This document shows, piece after piece, positions 1 through 11,169 of a stretch of 64,000 bases of DNA. Every line of letters starts with the position of its first letter. Within the stretch, counting starts at the first letter, position 1. The notes beneath the pieces were generated by a model. The model worked only from the letters and a program-made list of their open reading frames with translations, had not been told where the DNA came from and ran no database searches. This stretch comes from Pseudocercospora fijiensis CIRAD86 (lineage: Eukaryota > Ascomycota > Dothideomycetes > Mycosphaerellales > Mycosphaerellaceae): positions 2,693,122 to 2,757,121 of the forward strand of contig NW_006921535.1 of assembly GCF_000340215.1 (NCBI RefSeq). The letters are read 5' to 3'. Position numbers and translations under genes: made by a program.

Positions 1-797
1 AAAACAGCCTTCCGTACTCGCTATAGCTATTTCGAGTACTTAGTTATACTATTTAGGCTAGCTAACGCCCCTATAACATTCTAGTCCTATATTAATCGGG
101 CCCTATTAGGCCTATTAGATTACCTCTGTATAGTTTACCTAGATAACATCCTAGTTTATATATACTTACCTAATATTGCGGAGCACTAGGCTATAGTCCG
201 TAAGGTGCTCGATCGCCTAAGAATATATAGCTTATATTGTAAGCCTTCTAAATGTACCTTTGCTACTAAGGAGGTATTATTCCTCGGCTTCCTCGTATTA
301 ACCGAGGGTATTAAAGCTAATCCTAGTCGGATTACGACTATTACTAAGTAGCTAACGCCTACTAGTATTAAGGAGCTTTAATTATTCCTAGGTTTTACTA
401 ACTTTTACCGCCGCTTTATTAAGGGCTATTCGAGGCATATAATGCTACTAACTAAGCTTACTAAGACTAAGGCAAACCCTTCTAGAGAGTTCAAATAGAC
501 TAATAGAGTATAAGCCGCTTTTAACGGTCTAAAGTAACGCTTTACTAAAGTCCCCCTATTGCACTATTTTATACTAAGCAAGCAGATCCGTATTAAGACT
601 AACGCCTTATAGTTTGCTATATTAGCTATTATATTACAACAATCGGACAAGGACTATTATTAGTACCCGATTGCCTTCTTCTCGAGGAAGATAATTAATA
701 CTAAGCGTCGCTACGAAACCTACGAGTAAGAGCTGCTAGCTATTATCGAGGCCTTTAAGTATTAGAGGCACTACCTCGATAGGGCTTAATATACGAT
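1..797 (+). pseudogene. Ty3/Gypsy pol fragment (RT-RNase H), left part of the outer nested element
   Basis: Reading the plus strand gives a reverse transcriptase palm and RNase H broken by stops: FRTRYSYFEY near the start, YLDNIL at about 136-153, then a CKPSKCTF/FLGFLV connection and RNase H (YPIAFFSRK, RRYETYE, ELLAIIEAFK). The codons shown as TAG or TAA mostly sit where Gln or Trp is usual, as expected from RIP (C to T and G to A). The reading ends at RHYLDR, exactly where the inner element is inserted, and resumes at 7989. The 5' half of this element, including its left LTR, lies outside the window. It is non-functional. Seen: motifs and stops. Known: domain order of Ty3/Gypsy pol. Inferred: RIP as the cause. 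Confidence 0.85.
793..797. repeat. Left target-site duplication of inner retrotransposon
   Basis: ACGAT directly abuts the TG start of the left LTR at 798. The same five bases follow the CA end of the right LTR at 7989-7993. Removing the element and one copy restores a colinear match to the undisturbed pol sequence (compare the reverse complement around 4340-4370). Confidence 0.85.
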
Positions 798-995
798 TGT
801 AAGAAGGGTTATATTAGTAGGTAGATAGGGTAGTGGTAGGTACGAGTAGTATTCGATAAGGAGCTAGAAGGAGAGGGAGGAAGGCAGGCAAGTTAGCCTA
901 CTACCAAGCGCCAAGCCCTGCCTAAGGCATCGAGACCCTAGCTTCACTAGAGCCCGGTCACATGCCAATTACGTATAACCTCTTTAGTCCTAATA
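798..995 (-). repeat. Left LTR (3' LTR) of inner Gypsy element
   Basis: About 198 bp, starting TGTAAGAAGG and ending near TCCTAATA. It is almost identical to 7791-7988. Most differences are C/T or A/G transitions (for example TA for CA at the inner edge), consistent with RIP after insertion rather than great age. Confidence 0.88.
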
Positions 996-2280
996 TACGC
1001 TTCCCTTCTAAAGGCCGCGCCCTCGTAGCCGGTCTTTGTTCTAGCCTCGACCTCTATTGCTACTAACTTAGCAGGTCTAATAAGCCGCCTAGTCCGCGCT
1101 AAATCGAACGTACAACTACCGATTATATAACTATATTAAACTTCACCTCCAACAACATAATGTACAACTCTAACTACGCTATCTCTATATATAATAAACT
1201 ATAAAGTGATATGTATCTATAAGAATTGAGGGCTATCGACCAATTATAATACGAGCGCGTCTTCCCTACTGCAATAGGTAGACGTACGAGGTATTGTAGC
1301 ACTGCCTCCGTTCTAAGTAATGTCGTACGAGTTCTTTACGTCTACTCTAATAGACCTAGAAATGTCCGCTCCGAGGGTTTATCCGTTCCGAGGGTTGTTC
1401 TTATTATTACGAGGGCTATTATTTACTATCGTAGTTTCGCTAGCCTAAATTAGTTAGGTTTAGTAGCCTTCAAGTGTTAACCAATTATATCTTTTCAAAA
1501 AACTTAGTTCTTCTAGTTTCTATAGGTGAAGGCTATTGTAAGTATAGTAGTAGAGGTTCGCCTCGCTTAAAGGATCGGAAAGATCGAGGAGTAACCTATT
1601 GTCCGCAAGATCGACCCCGGCTAGCTTAGCTCTATAGTTTTGCCCTTAGTTAGTCTATTAGTCGCTTAATCTTTTAACTTAGTTAAAGTTTTAACTTGGC
1701 CTTAAAGTTTTAATCAAACCTTTAACAGGCTCAAGGCTTTAATCAAAGTTTTAATTAAGGGTGCCTTAGGCTCGTAGTATAGGTAAGGTTGTGTCTATAG
1801 GCGTAGCGACAATAGCAAGTAATATTGACAATAGTAGCGCTAGTCGTCTTAGCGCTAACTTTACCTTGCTTTCGATTTCCTTCTTCGACTAACAATATAC
1901 TCGGCAATACCGTTACTAATATAGCTATGTCCTTCCTTTCTTAAACAGCAATATACTCCGCAACACCGTTACTAATATAGCCGCGCCGGCCGCGCCGTTA
2001 CAAGCGCGACGCCGTCCTTGCCGACCGCCTAGGCCCCGAGGCCTCGACAGAATAAAGGAGCAAGAGGGGGACCTATAGGGCGCGTTAGTAAAGAGGTGGA
2101 TTCCTTAGAAGAGCATACAATTAATTAACGCGTCGTAGCGCGCTTATTAACACTCGGTGCGCGTTTACTATAGTAGTATAGTCTTATTGTCCCTCGTTGC
2201 TAACAATTGCTTATAGCTAATTAGTTAGTTAATAGCACCCCGGGGGTAGCATTAATCCTAGGCCTTAATAGTAACATTAT
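996..2280 (-). other. 3' untranslated interior of inner Gypsy element
   Basis: No domain was recognised between the chromodomain end and the 3' LTR. The stretch 996 to about 1850 has an inverted counterpart at about 8825-9574, in the outer element of the same family. Around 1885-1985 a unit of about 55 bp (CAATATACTC...ACTAATATAG) is repeated twice in tandem with several substitutions. At 1680-1770 short TTAAAGTTTTAA-type motifs recur. It is probably non-coding element interior. Confidence 0.6.
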
Positions 2281-2284
2281 AAGC

Positions 2285-5200
2285 TTTTAGTCTTCTTCTT
2301 GTTCTTTACACTAGTCCAATACTTATCTAATAACTTAGTTATATCTTTAAAAGAGTCTTTAGCTTCCTACGAGTCCTATTCAGGTAAATAGCCTTACTAT
2401 CTTAGTAGGTACTCCTTCTTGCCTTGCCTAGTACGATGCTATAGGATACGTTCTACAGACTATAGCTCTTTACTATTAGCTAAGACTTCTTCTAACTTAG
2501 CAGGCGCTTTATCGCCTTCGCGCTAGTAGTATAGTTTAAGGAGGGAGATATAGAAGGTGTTATAGATGGTATAATAGGGTAGAAGCTATAACTAGTAGGC
2601 CTAGCCATTGCCCTTCGGTTCTCGGATACGAAATAGGCCAATGTATCTTAGTGCGAGCTTAGGCCTTGTTTTGCCGTTAGGTAATAGGTGCTTGCGGATA
2701 CGGAGGTTCTTTATACTAAGCATAACTATGTCGCCTTGCTTAAAGGTTATTAGTGTATAGCGCCTATCGTAGTAGGTCTTTTAGTACTCTTAAGCCTTTG
2801 TTAACTTCTCGGCTATCTTAGTATAGATTTCTCGCATCTTCTGAACCCTCTTAATAGCCGCTAGTATTTCGGGTACTTAACGCGCTTCCCTTTCCTTGCG
2901 CTCGGCCTCGAGCGATAGTAGGTCCTATAGCATAGCAGCATTCTAGCCTATTATAGCTATATAGGGCGAGATCTTAGTTAATGAATGTACACTATTATTG
3001 TATACGAATTCTGTAGGCTGTAGGAGGTTACCCAATCCTCGGGGTTCTTATTAATGTAGCTACGCAGGTACTGCTATAGGGTAGCATTCTGCCTCTCTGT
3101 CTAACCGTTAGTCTGTGGATGGAAGGCTGTTAACAGCCGATGCTTTAGTCTTAGCTGTAAGCAAATCTCGCTCTAATAGTAAGATATAAATGTCGAGCCC
3201 CTATCGGAGACTATCCCCTTAGGGGTTCCCTAATAGGTACAGAAGATGTTACTCTATAGCGCCTCTACTATATTAATAGCAGTCTAGTCTTTCCGAGCAG
3301 GAATGTAGCGAGCACCCTTAGTAAATCGGTCTACAATAACTAGTATAGCGTTAAAGACGTCTTTGCTTCCTCTTCGCTTAGTAGGGGGAAGACCTGTAAT
3401 AAAGTCTATTATAAGCTCTATAAAAGGCTTCTTTAGAACAGGGAGTAAAGACAACTCGCCAAATGGTAAGTGCTTTAGTGCTTTGACTCGCTAGCATACT
3501 GTATAGGTCTGTATATACTCCTTTATATACCGCTTACTATTTGGCTAGTAGTATGTGCGCGATAGTAACTCGTGCGACCTCTCTGTGCTATAGTGACTAG
3601 CGAGCTCACTATTATAGTGCCTCTTTAAAAGCTCTTATCGGATCGATTGTTTAGCGGGGATATAGTATCTGCCCTTGAACTTTAAGTAACCTTTATCGTC
3701 GATCGACTAGTTATTACTCTTGCTAGATCGAGTCGCCCGTCTACTTACAAGCTTATTAATGCGCTCGATAGCAAAGGCGTCCCTCTGCTAAGTACGTAAT
3801 AGCTTATCTATAAACGATTGACTATCCCTATTCGCAAGGTCGTTTAATAGCACCCGTACTATCGAACGAGGTACGCATTGTATATATCTAATAGCACTAG
3901 CAGCCGGAACTACTACAACCTCTTCTGCAGTGCTATCGCTGTATAGGCTATTACTATAGATAGCAATGTCTTCAATCGAGTTATTATAGCTCGAGCGATC
4001 TACGTCCTTTCTAACGCATACTAGAAGAACGACAACTCCGCTATAGTATTTGTTGCCGCCGCGGGGTCCGGAAGTCCGCTTATCCTGCGTTTGCTTATTA
4101 ACAATACGGGCTATAGCAATCTTATACTATAGGGTTAGAAACAAAGAATTGATATATTAGGTCTCGCTATCGTAATTAGGTCGCCTCGATAGGCTATTAG
4201 TAGGGTTGCTTACGCCTAGCCGATGTAATATATTAAAATCAAACCCGGCGAGGTAGACGGCCTATCTAGCCTGTCGACCTATAACCCTAGTAACCTTAGT
4301 AATGCTACGGAGGTTGTTATAGTCTATATAGACCTAAATAGTGTACTATACACTATCGAGATAGTGCCTCTAATGCTTAAAGGCCTCGACAATAGCTAGG
4401 AGCTCTTGCTCGTAGGTCTCGTAGCGACGCTCTATATCGATCATCTTTCGTAAAAAGAAGGCAATCGGGTGCTAGTAATAGTCCTTATCTGATTGCTATA
4501 ACATAATAGCCGATATAGCGAACTGTAAAGCGTTAGTCTTAATACGGATCTGCTTGCTTAGTATAAAATAGTATAGCAAGGGGACATTAGTAAAGCGTTG
4601 CTTTAGGCCGTCAAAAGCGGCTTGTGCCCTATTAGTCTATTTGAACTCCCTAGTTAGGTTAGCCTTAGTTTTAGTGAGCTTAGTTAGGGGTATTACATGC
4701 CGTAAATAGCCCTTAATAAAGCGGCGGTAGAAATTAGCGAAGCCGAGGAACGATTGAAGTTCCTTAATAGACGTAGGAACAGGCTATTTAGTAATAGTTT
4801 TAATCCGATTAGGATCAGCCTTAATACCCTTAGTTAAAATAAGGAAGCTAAGGAATAATACCTCTTTAGTAGCGAAGGTGCATTTAGAAGGTTTGCAATA
4901 CAGTCTATAGGCTCGTAGGCGGTCGAGGACCTTGCGTACTACGGCCTAGTGTTCTATAATATTAGGTAAATGTGTATAAACTAGGATGTTATCTAGGTAA
5001 ACCACACAGAGATAGTCTAATAGGCCCGAAAGGGCCCGATTAATATAGGACTAGAATGTAGTAGGGGCATTAGCTAGCCTAAATAGTATAACTAAGTACT
5101 CGAAATAGCTATAACGAGTGCGAAAGGCTGTCTTCTATTCATCGCCCTTACGAATACGGATGCGGTAATAGGCGTCCTTAATGTCTAATGTAGTGTAGTA

Positions 5201-7560
5201 GTAGGCACTAGAAAGGCGATCGAGGGTCTTATTAATAAGCGGAAGTAGACAGCGGTCTTTAATAGTAACAGCATTAAGTCTACGGTAATTAACGCATAAC
5301 CGCAGGCTACTATCCTTCTTTAGAACAAACAGGATTAGTGTACTAGCAGGGCTGTTACTATACCGAATGCGACTATTAGCTAGGTTTTCCTCTAGGTACT
5401 TACGTAGTATAGCAAGCTCTCGCTTACTAAGGTTGTAAAGGGGGCTAAAAGGAACCTCCTTGCCCTCTATAATGTTAATCTTATAGTCTGTCTCTTTAAA
5501 CATAGGCAATGTCGATGCTAAGTAGTGTTTGAATATATTAATGTAGGTCTCTCGAATAGGTTCTAGTATGCGCCTAAGTTGTTTAGGATCTATGCTATTA
5601 GGGGGCACTAGTTCATCGTTATTACTACCGAGCAGGTCGGTAGTCGGATTAGCTAAGGCGGAGGCTAGTGTTAGGTTGCTAATAAACAGGACCCTAATAT
5701 TATTAGGACACTCGCTAACATTAATGTGTTTAATATCCTCTTTCCTAGCGATTCCAAATCGCTACTTCTAGAGGCCTAGGTCTATAGCTATAGCGTAGTA
5801 CTTAAGAACAGGGTTGCTAATAACAATAGCGGCTCCTCTATAAAGGTTGTCTATATCTACTACGTAGGCAGTGAAGTCTAGCAAGCGCTTATTTCCGAGG
5901 TCGTCCTTTAGAGCTATAGGAACATAGTAGGCCCTATAGGTTAAGTGCCGGGCGTTATTAAACTAAGTAAGGGTTAGCAGGTCAGTCTTCGGCAGTTATC
6001 GAAGGTCTAATTGCTTAGCTAGGCGATAGCTAATAAGGGCACTAACTGAATTTCCTGGATCTAGTATAACCTTAGTTTGATAGGTAGTACCCTTCGTATC
6101 CTATATAAGGTAGGAGCGTATTATAGCTAGCACAATATCGATAGTCTTACGCCGTACAAGGCCAACAGTTAGTACAGCGCTTACTCTTTTTTCGAAGGTT
6201 GGCCTATAGGGGTAGCGTTAGCTACTAAGAGGTGCTTTCGGTGTTTAGCGGAAGCACGATTAATTCGGGCCTAGTCCTTAGGTTTGTCGCATTAGCCTAG
6301 TAGATAGCTAGTACTATTACAATTAAAGCACTTCAATCCGGTCGGGAGATTGTTACCGTAGCTATTGTTACTGCTATTGTTAGTCGAGCGGTTAGCATTA
6401 TAGGGATACGAGCCCCTTCTACGGCCCCTATCGCGGCCTCCTCTATATAGCCGGCGGCTACGGCCTCTTCTACGATCGTTACTGTTCCCATTGTTAGCAT
6501 TATTATCCTAGTAGGAACCTTAGTTTCCTCCGCGGCTACGGTTGCTACGGTTAGTACTAGCCGGTCGGATCCTCGATTCTAGTCGTTATTAGAGCTAAAC
6601 AGCCCGTTCGGCTGTTTCTACTTCGACTATAAATTAAATGCGTATTAGATTGGCTTGTTCGAACATACGGCGACGGTCTAATTCGAGGATAAGCTCCTAT
6701 CTAAGTTTTAGGCGTATCTCGGAGATCTATATAGAATTAGTCTTAGGCGGAAGGTCGTCTTTAAGGGTTTTCAAATAGGCCTCGAATAAGCGGGCCGATT
6801 AATCAGTCTTTTGCTTAGCTCGAAGGTACTAATCCTAAGTATGTTGTTGCCTTAGTATAGGGTTTCTAAGGGTGTCTAGTATAATAGTTTTATAGGTCTG
6901 CTACTAAACAGCGGTCTAATCGTTAAGGGAGTCAAAATAGTTATCCTATATATGCTTTAGGTCGCTATTGATGTACTGCATAGCGTATACGACTAAGGAA
7001 TAGTCGTCTAGTAGCGCTCTTAGTGCGTTGCGCTAGTTAAGTTTACAGTTACGAATGTAGTCGTTATACTGCTTTCGACTAGAGCTATTAAACACGGTAC
7101 AGTCCTTAAGCTTAGTATCCTTCTTTTAGATAGGTAGTGAAGAAGGTCCTACTGTTAGCTTAGTAGTGGTTGTTAGAGATTCCTAGAGGCGGCGAATCTC
7201 GAGAAGATTATCCTTTAGCTATTATTCTTAACGTAAGGCAGTAAGCCTGTTTTAGGTAGCTTCTTGAAGTCTCGCTACTAGTTAGGGACTAAAGGCTAGC
7301 TAGCTATATCGACGGTTAACAATATTGTTAAGAATGTCGTCGATAGGCAATTCTAGGTCGTTACCTAGAATTGCGGGTTCTTCTTTAGTAGGTCCTATAA
7401 TAGGCTCTTCGGTAGGAGGCACTTTAGCAGGTGCTTTAGCGGGAACTGTGCTACTAGCGTTGTTATTGCTAGCGCTGCTAGCGGTAGCGCGGTTGTTGTT
7501 TCGTAATAAACCGGCTATTATAAGGGGCGACACCGATAGTATATTATTAGCCCCTAAGAT
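2285..7560 (-). pseudogene. gag-pol of inner Gypsy element (RIP-damaged)
   Basis: Read on the minus strand. A gag-like stretch occupies about 6360-7560 (Ala/Asn/Pro-rich piece 7300-7533). A CCHC-type zinc knuckle lies at about 6290-6345, with its His codon changed to Tyr and a stop before the last Cys. A protease-like LDPGNS motif is at about 6045-6065. The RT N-terminal half is open at 5135-5608 (KEVPF, LRKYL, LCVNYRRLN, TLDIKDAYYRI), with YLDN at about 4995. RNase H follows, then the integrase zinc-binding region near 3540-3650 and the integrase core, with VDRFTK (about 3322-3340), SDRGSTF (about 3200-3220) and TERQN (about 3085-3100), so all three acidic residues are still readable. A chromodomain-like KKEYLLRW segment lies at about 2290-2450. 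Stops at former Gln and Trp codons make it inactive. Confidence 0.82.
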
Positions 7561-7790
7561 GCGGATATAGCGGAATTAGTAGGTATCGGCTTAGTATACT
7601 TAACTTAGTGTAATAGGCTATATAGAAGGCCTTGCTTGATAATTAGTACGGTTGTTTCGATAGAATAGTACGTATAGGTCCCGTTCTTCGGGCGCAATAT
7701 AGTTAGATTAGTCTTGTTCGTAGCTATACCGCTAAAAGCTTAAAATAAGGACTATCTAGCTGCTACCCTTAAAGGGTGGATCGAATACTA

Positions 7791-7988
7791 TATAAGAAGG
7801 GTTATATTAGTAGGTAGATAGGGTAGTAGTGGGTACGAGTAGTATTCGATAAGGAGCTAGAAGGAGAGGGAGGAAGGCAGGCAAGTTAGCCTACTGCCAA
7901 GCGCCAAGCCCTGCCTGAGGCATCGAGACCCTAGCTTCACTAGAGCCCGGTTACATGCCAATCACGTGTAACCTCTTTAGTCCTAACA
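7791..7988 (-). repeat. Right LTR (5' LTR) of inner Gypsy element
   Basis: Direct copy of 798-995. It starts TATAAGAAGG (TG changed to TA, a RIP-type change) and ends TCCTAACA, followed by the target duplication ACGAT at 7989-7993. Confidence 0.88.
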
Positions 7989-9574
7989 ACGATATAGGTC
8001 TATATAGACTATAACAACCTCCGTAGTATTACTAAGGTTACTAGGGTTATAGGTCGATAGGCTAGATAGGCCGTCTACCTCGCTAGGTTCGATTTTGATA
8101 TATTATATTAGCTAGGCGTAAGCAACCCTACTAATAGCCTATCGAGGCAACCTAATTACGATAGCGAGACTTAGTAATCTATTAATTCTTTGTTTCTAAC
8201 CCTATAGTATAAGATTGCTATAGACATTGCTATAAAGCAAGCGTAGGATAAGCGGACTTCCGGACCCTACGGCGGTAATAAATACTATAGCGGAGTTGTC
8301 GTTCTTCTAGTATATATTAAAAGAAAGGACGTAGATCGCTCGAGCTATAATAACTCGGTTAAAGATATTACTATCTATAGCGATAGCACTATAGAAGAGG
8401 TTATAGTAGTTCCGGCTACTAGTGCTATTAGATATATATAATGCGTGCCTCGTTTAATAGCGAGGGTACTATTAAATAACCTTGCAAATAGGGATAGTTA
8501 ATCGTTTATAGATAAGCTATTACAGGCTTAGTAGAGGGACGCCTTTGCTATTAAACGTATTAATAGGCTTATAAGTAGGCGAGCGACTCGATCTAGTAAG
8601 AGTAATTAGTCGATCGACGATAAAGGTTACTTAAAGTTTAAGGGCAGATACTATATCCCCGCTAAACAATCGATTAGATAAGAGCTTTTAAAGAGGCACT
8701 ATAATAGTAAGCTCGCTAGTTACTATAGCATAGAGAGGTCGCACGAGCTGCTATCGCGTATATACTACGAGCTAAATAGTAAACGGTATATAAAAGAATA
8801 CGTACTATTATTAATATTACCTACTCGCTACTATTGCTAACCTTACTTGTTATCGCTACTACGCCTGCAAAAACAACCTTACCTATACTACGCTAACTAA
8901 GTTAAAAGATTAAGCGACTAATAGACTAACTAATAGACTAACTAAGGGCAAAACTATAGAGCTAAGCTAGCTAGGGTCGATCTTGCGGATAATAGGTTAC
9001 TCCTCGATCTTTCCGACCCTTTAAGCGAAGCGAACCTTAACTATTATACTTATAATAGCCTTTACTTATAGAAACTAGACGAGCTGTATTTTTTCTAAAA
9101 AGATAAGATAAGATTAACAATTAAAGGCTGCTAAACCTAACTAATTAGAGCTAGTAAAACTACGATAGTAAATAATAGCCCTCGTAATAATAAGAATAAC
9201 CCTCGGAAGCGGACATTGCTAGGTCTTTTAAGAGTAGACGCAAAGAACTCGATACGATATTACTTAGAACGGAGGCAGTGCTATAATACCTCGTACGCCT
9301 ACCTATTATAGTAGGGAAGACGCGCTCGTATTGTAATTAGTCGATAGTCCTTAATTCTTATAGATATATATTACTTTATTATATACAAGGATAGCGTAGT
9401 TAGAGTTAGACATTATATTAGAAGGTAAGGTTTGATATAGTTATATAATTAGGTAGTTAAGTATTTAATTTAGCGCGAGCTAAGCAGCTTATTAGACTTG
9501 CTAAGTTAGCAACAATAGAGGTCGAGATTAGAATATAGATAGGCTACGAGGGCGCGGCCTTTAGAAGGGAAGCG
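7989..9574 (+). pseudogene. Right part of outer Gypsy element: RNase H end, integrase N-terminus, internal deletion, 3' interior
   Basis: The plus-strand pol interrupted at 797 continues here. 7994 onward matches the reverse complement of about 4045-4345 of the inner element. It carries the end of RNase H and the linker, then the integrase zinc-binding region (about 8680-8800, ELLKRHYNS / SKRYIKEY type). Near 8805-8825 the match jumps to the 3' untranslated interior (inverted match to 996-1850). Relative to the inner copy, about 1.65 kb with the integrase core and chromodomain is missing. Stops occur throughout. The first five bases are the second copy of the ACGAT target duplication. Confidence 0.75.
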
Positions 9575-9775
9575 TGTATTAGGGCTAAAGAGGCTATACA
9601 CGTAATTAGCATATGACTAGGCTAAGTAAAGCTAGGGTCTTAGTGCCTTAGGTAGGGCTTAGCGCTTAGCGTTAGGCTAACTAGCCCGCCTTCCTCCTTC
9701 TCCTCCTAGATCTCTATCGAATACTACCTATACCTACTACTACCCTATCTACCTGCTAACATAACCCTTCTTATA
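9575..9775 (+). repeat. 3' LTR of outer Gypsy element
   Basis: About 200 bp, from TGTATTAGGG to CCTTCTTATA. It is the inverted, more diverged relative of the inner LTRs (compare the reverse complement of 798-995). The partner 5' LTR would lie left of the window. Confidence 0.75.
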
Positions 9776-9839
9776 GTAGTAAACTGCTCTATTATAATTT
9801 ATATATAAAGTAACTATATTAAAGTCCCTTATAGTAATA

Positions 9840-10900
9840 CCTTACTATACGAGAGAATAGCAAGCTTCGCTATAAAGGTAGGTAAATAGCTAGGTAAGTT
9901 TACCTTCTTCTATAGCGTACTCGGCGCTCTCGACAGTAGCTATATTATAGTAAATCTACCTACTAAATATTAGTCGTTATAGCGTAACGGAAAAGGCCCG
10001 GGATAGATATTAGCTAACGTTATAGCGGTATATAGAATTAATATAAAGTTATACTATATCCTAGTCCGTTATATAGGGTTAGCTACGGATACTACTATCT
10101 ATAATAGAGCCGTTAGATAGGGAGGGTTTATCTAATATTATACCTAAAGGGCGCTATTATCTAGCCGACGCTAGCTATTCTTTTAGTAGAAAGCGAGTAA
10201 TCGTACTATACTAGTATATAGAATATTACCTCTAAGAGACTATTAAGGTAGACTTAAGGCCTAAGAATAAGAAAGAGTTATATAACCTACGGTATTCTTA
10301 GCTACGTAACGTTATCGAGAGGCTCTTTAGCGTACTAAAGAGTAGGTTTAAGATACTTACTAAGGGCACGCGCGCTAGCTACTTACTTATCGCTTAGCTT
10401 AGGTTTATTACCTCTTACTTTGTTTTTTTACAACCTTTTTACAAACTATAGTATATAGTCGCTAGAGAGTAAGGGCTATCTATACGACTTCGACGATCTA
10501 GACGACGCTCTATCTAATAAGAAGTTAGAACCTATATAAAGAGCTTCTAGGGCCTAAGAATAGACCGAGTAATAAAGATGCTATTAGTAGCGAAGGATAG
10601 ATATTAGATATTTAAAGAGAAATTGTTGTAAGGTATATAGGTATCTTATACTAGATACTACGAAAATAACGGTTTGGATATATATAGACTATAGGATACG
10701 CTAGATAAGTAGGTCGAGAGTACGTAGGCGCACTAATTAGCAATTAGAGGACATAAGCTTAAAGCGGCATTTATAGTAGCGAATCTACTATTTCTTCCTA
10801 TTCGAGCCTATTTATAGTATTATCTATTCTTTCTTAATCCTCTTCGTAATAGCTTAATGTTATATTAGTACGGTTTTAGCGGAATAGAGTTTAGGTTTCG
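9840..10900 (+). pseudogene. PIF/Harbinger-type DDE transposase remnant
   Basis: Plus-strand translation with stops shows the order of a DDE_Tnp_4/Harbinger transposase: LGALDSS (first Asp, about 9932), NGKGPG, LATDTTIYNRAV (second Asp, about 10088), LADASY (about 10165) and RNVIERLFSVLKSRF (catalytic Glu, about 10315). A hydrophobic end follows near 10440. Material to about 10900 is co-linear and AT-rich but not assigned. The CpA/TpG-poor composition and stops at Trp/Gln-like positions indicate RIP. Known: PIF/Harbinger elements encode a transposase plus a SANT/Myb-like partner, and a candidate partner lies at 11170-12160. Confidence 0.65.
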
Positions 10901-11169
10901 AGGAGTAAAGAACTTATATTTATATAAAAGCTAGTTACCTACGTTTTGTTAAAGCTTAGTTAATTGCTAATAAAATCAAATTAATTTAAATATCTAAGTT
11001 ATTAGTATATAAGTACTGTACTTCTTAGTCTTACCTTCCTATCTTTAGTAAATAAGCTTCTATATAAATATAGCTAAATCTAATCTTAGCTTTTTTACTA
11101 TTATAACTCTACTATCTATAAAAACCTCTTATTACTAATTGCTATAATACGTTAGTTAGTTGCCTACGA

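Larger units (their letters stand above)
798..7988 (-). mobile_element. Inner Ty3/Gypsy LTR retrotransposon, chromodomain type, RIP-inactivated, nested in an older copy
   Basis: A 7.2-kb element on the minus strand bounded by two direct LTRs (798-995 and 7791-7988) and a 5-bp target duplication ACGAT (793-797, 7989-7993). In its own direction it runs 5' LTR, gag with zinc knuckle, protease, RT, RNase H, integrase, chromodomain, a long 3' untranslated stretch, then the 3' LTR. All domains can be followed, but stops interrupt every frame; the longest open piece is 157 codons (5135-5608). The host DNA on either side is pol of an older member of the same family in the opposite orientation. Confidence 0.88.
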
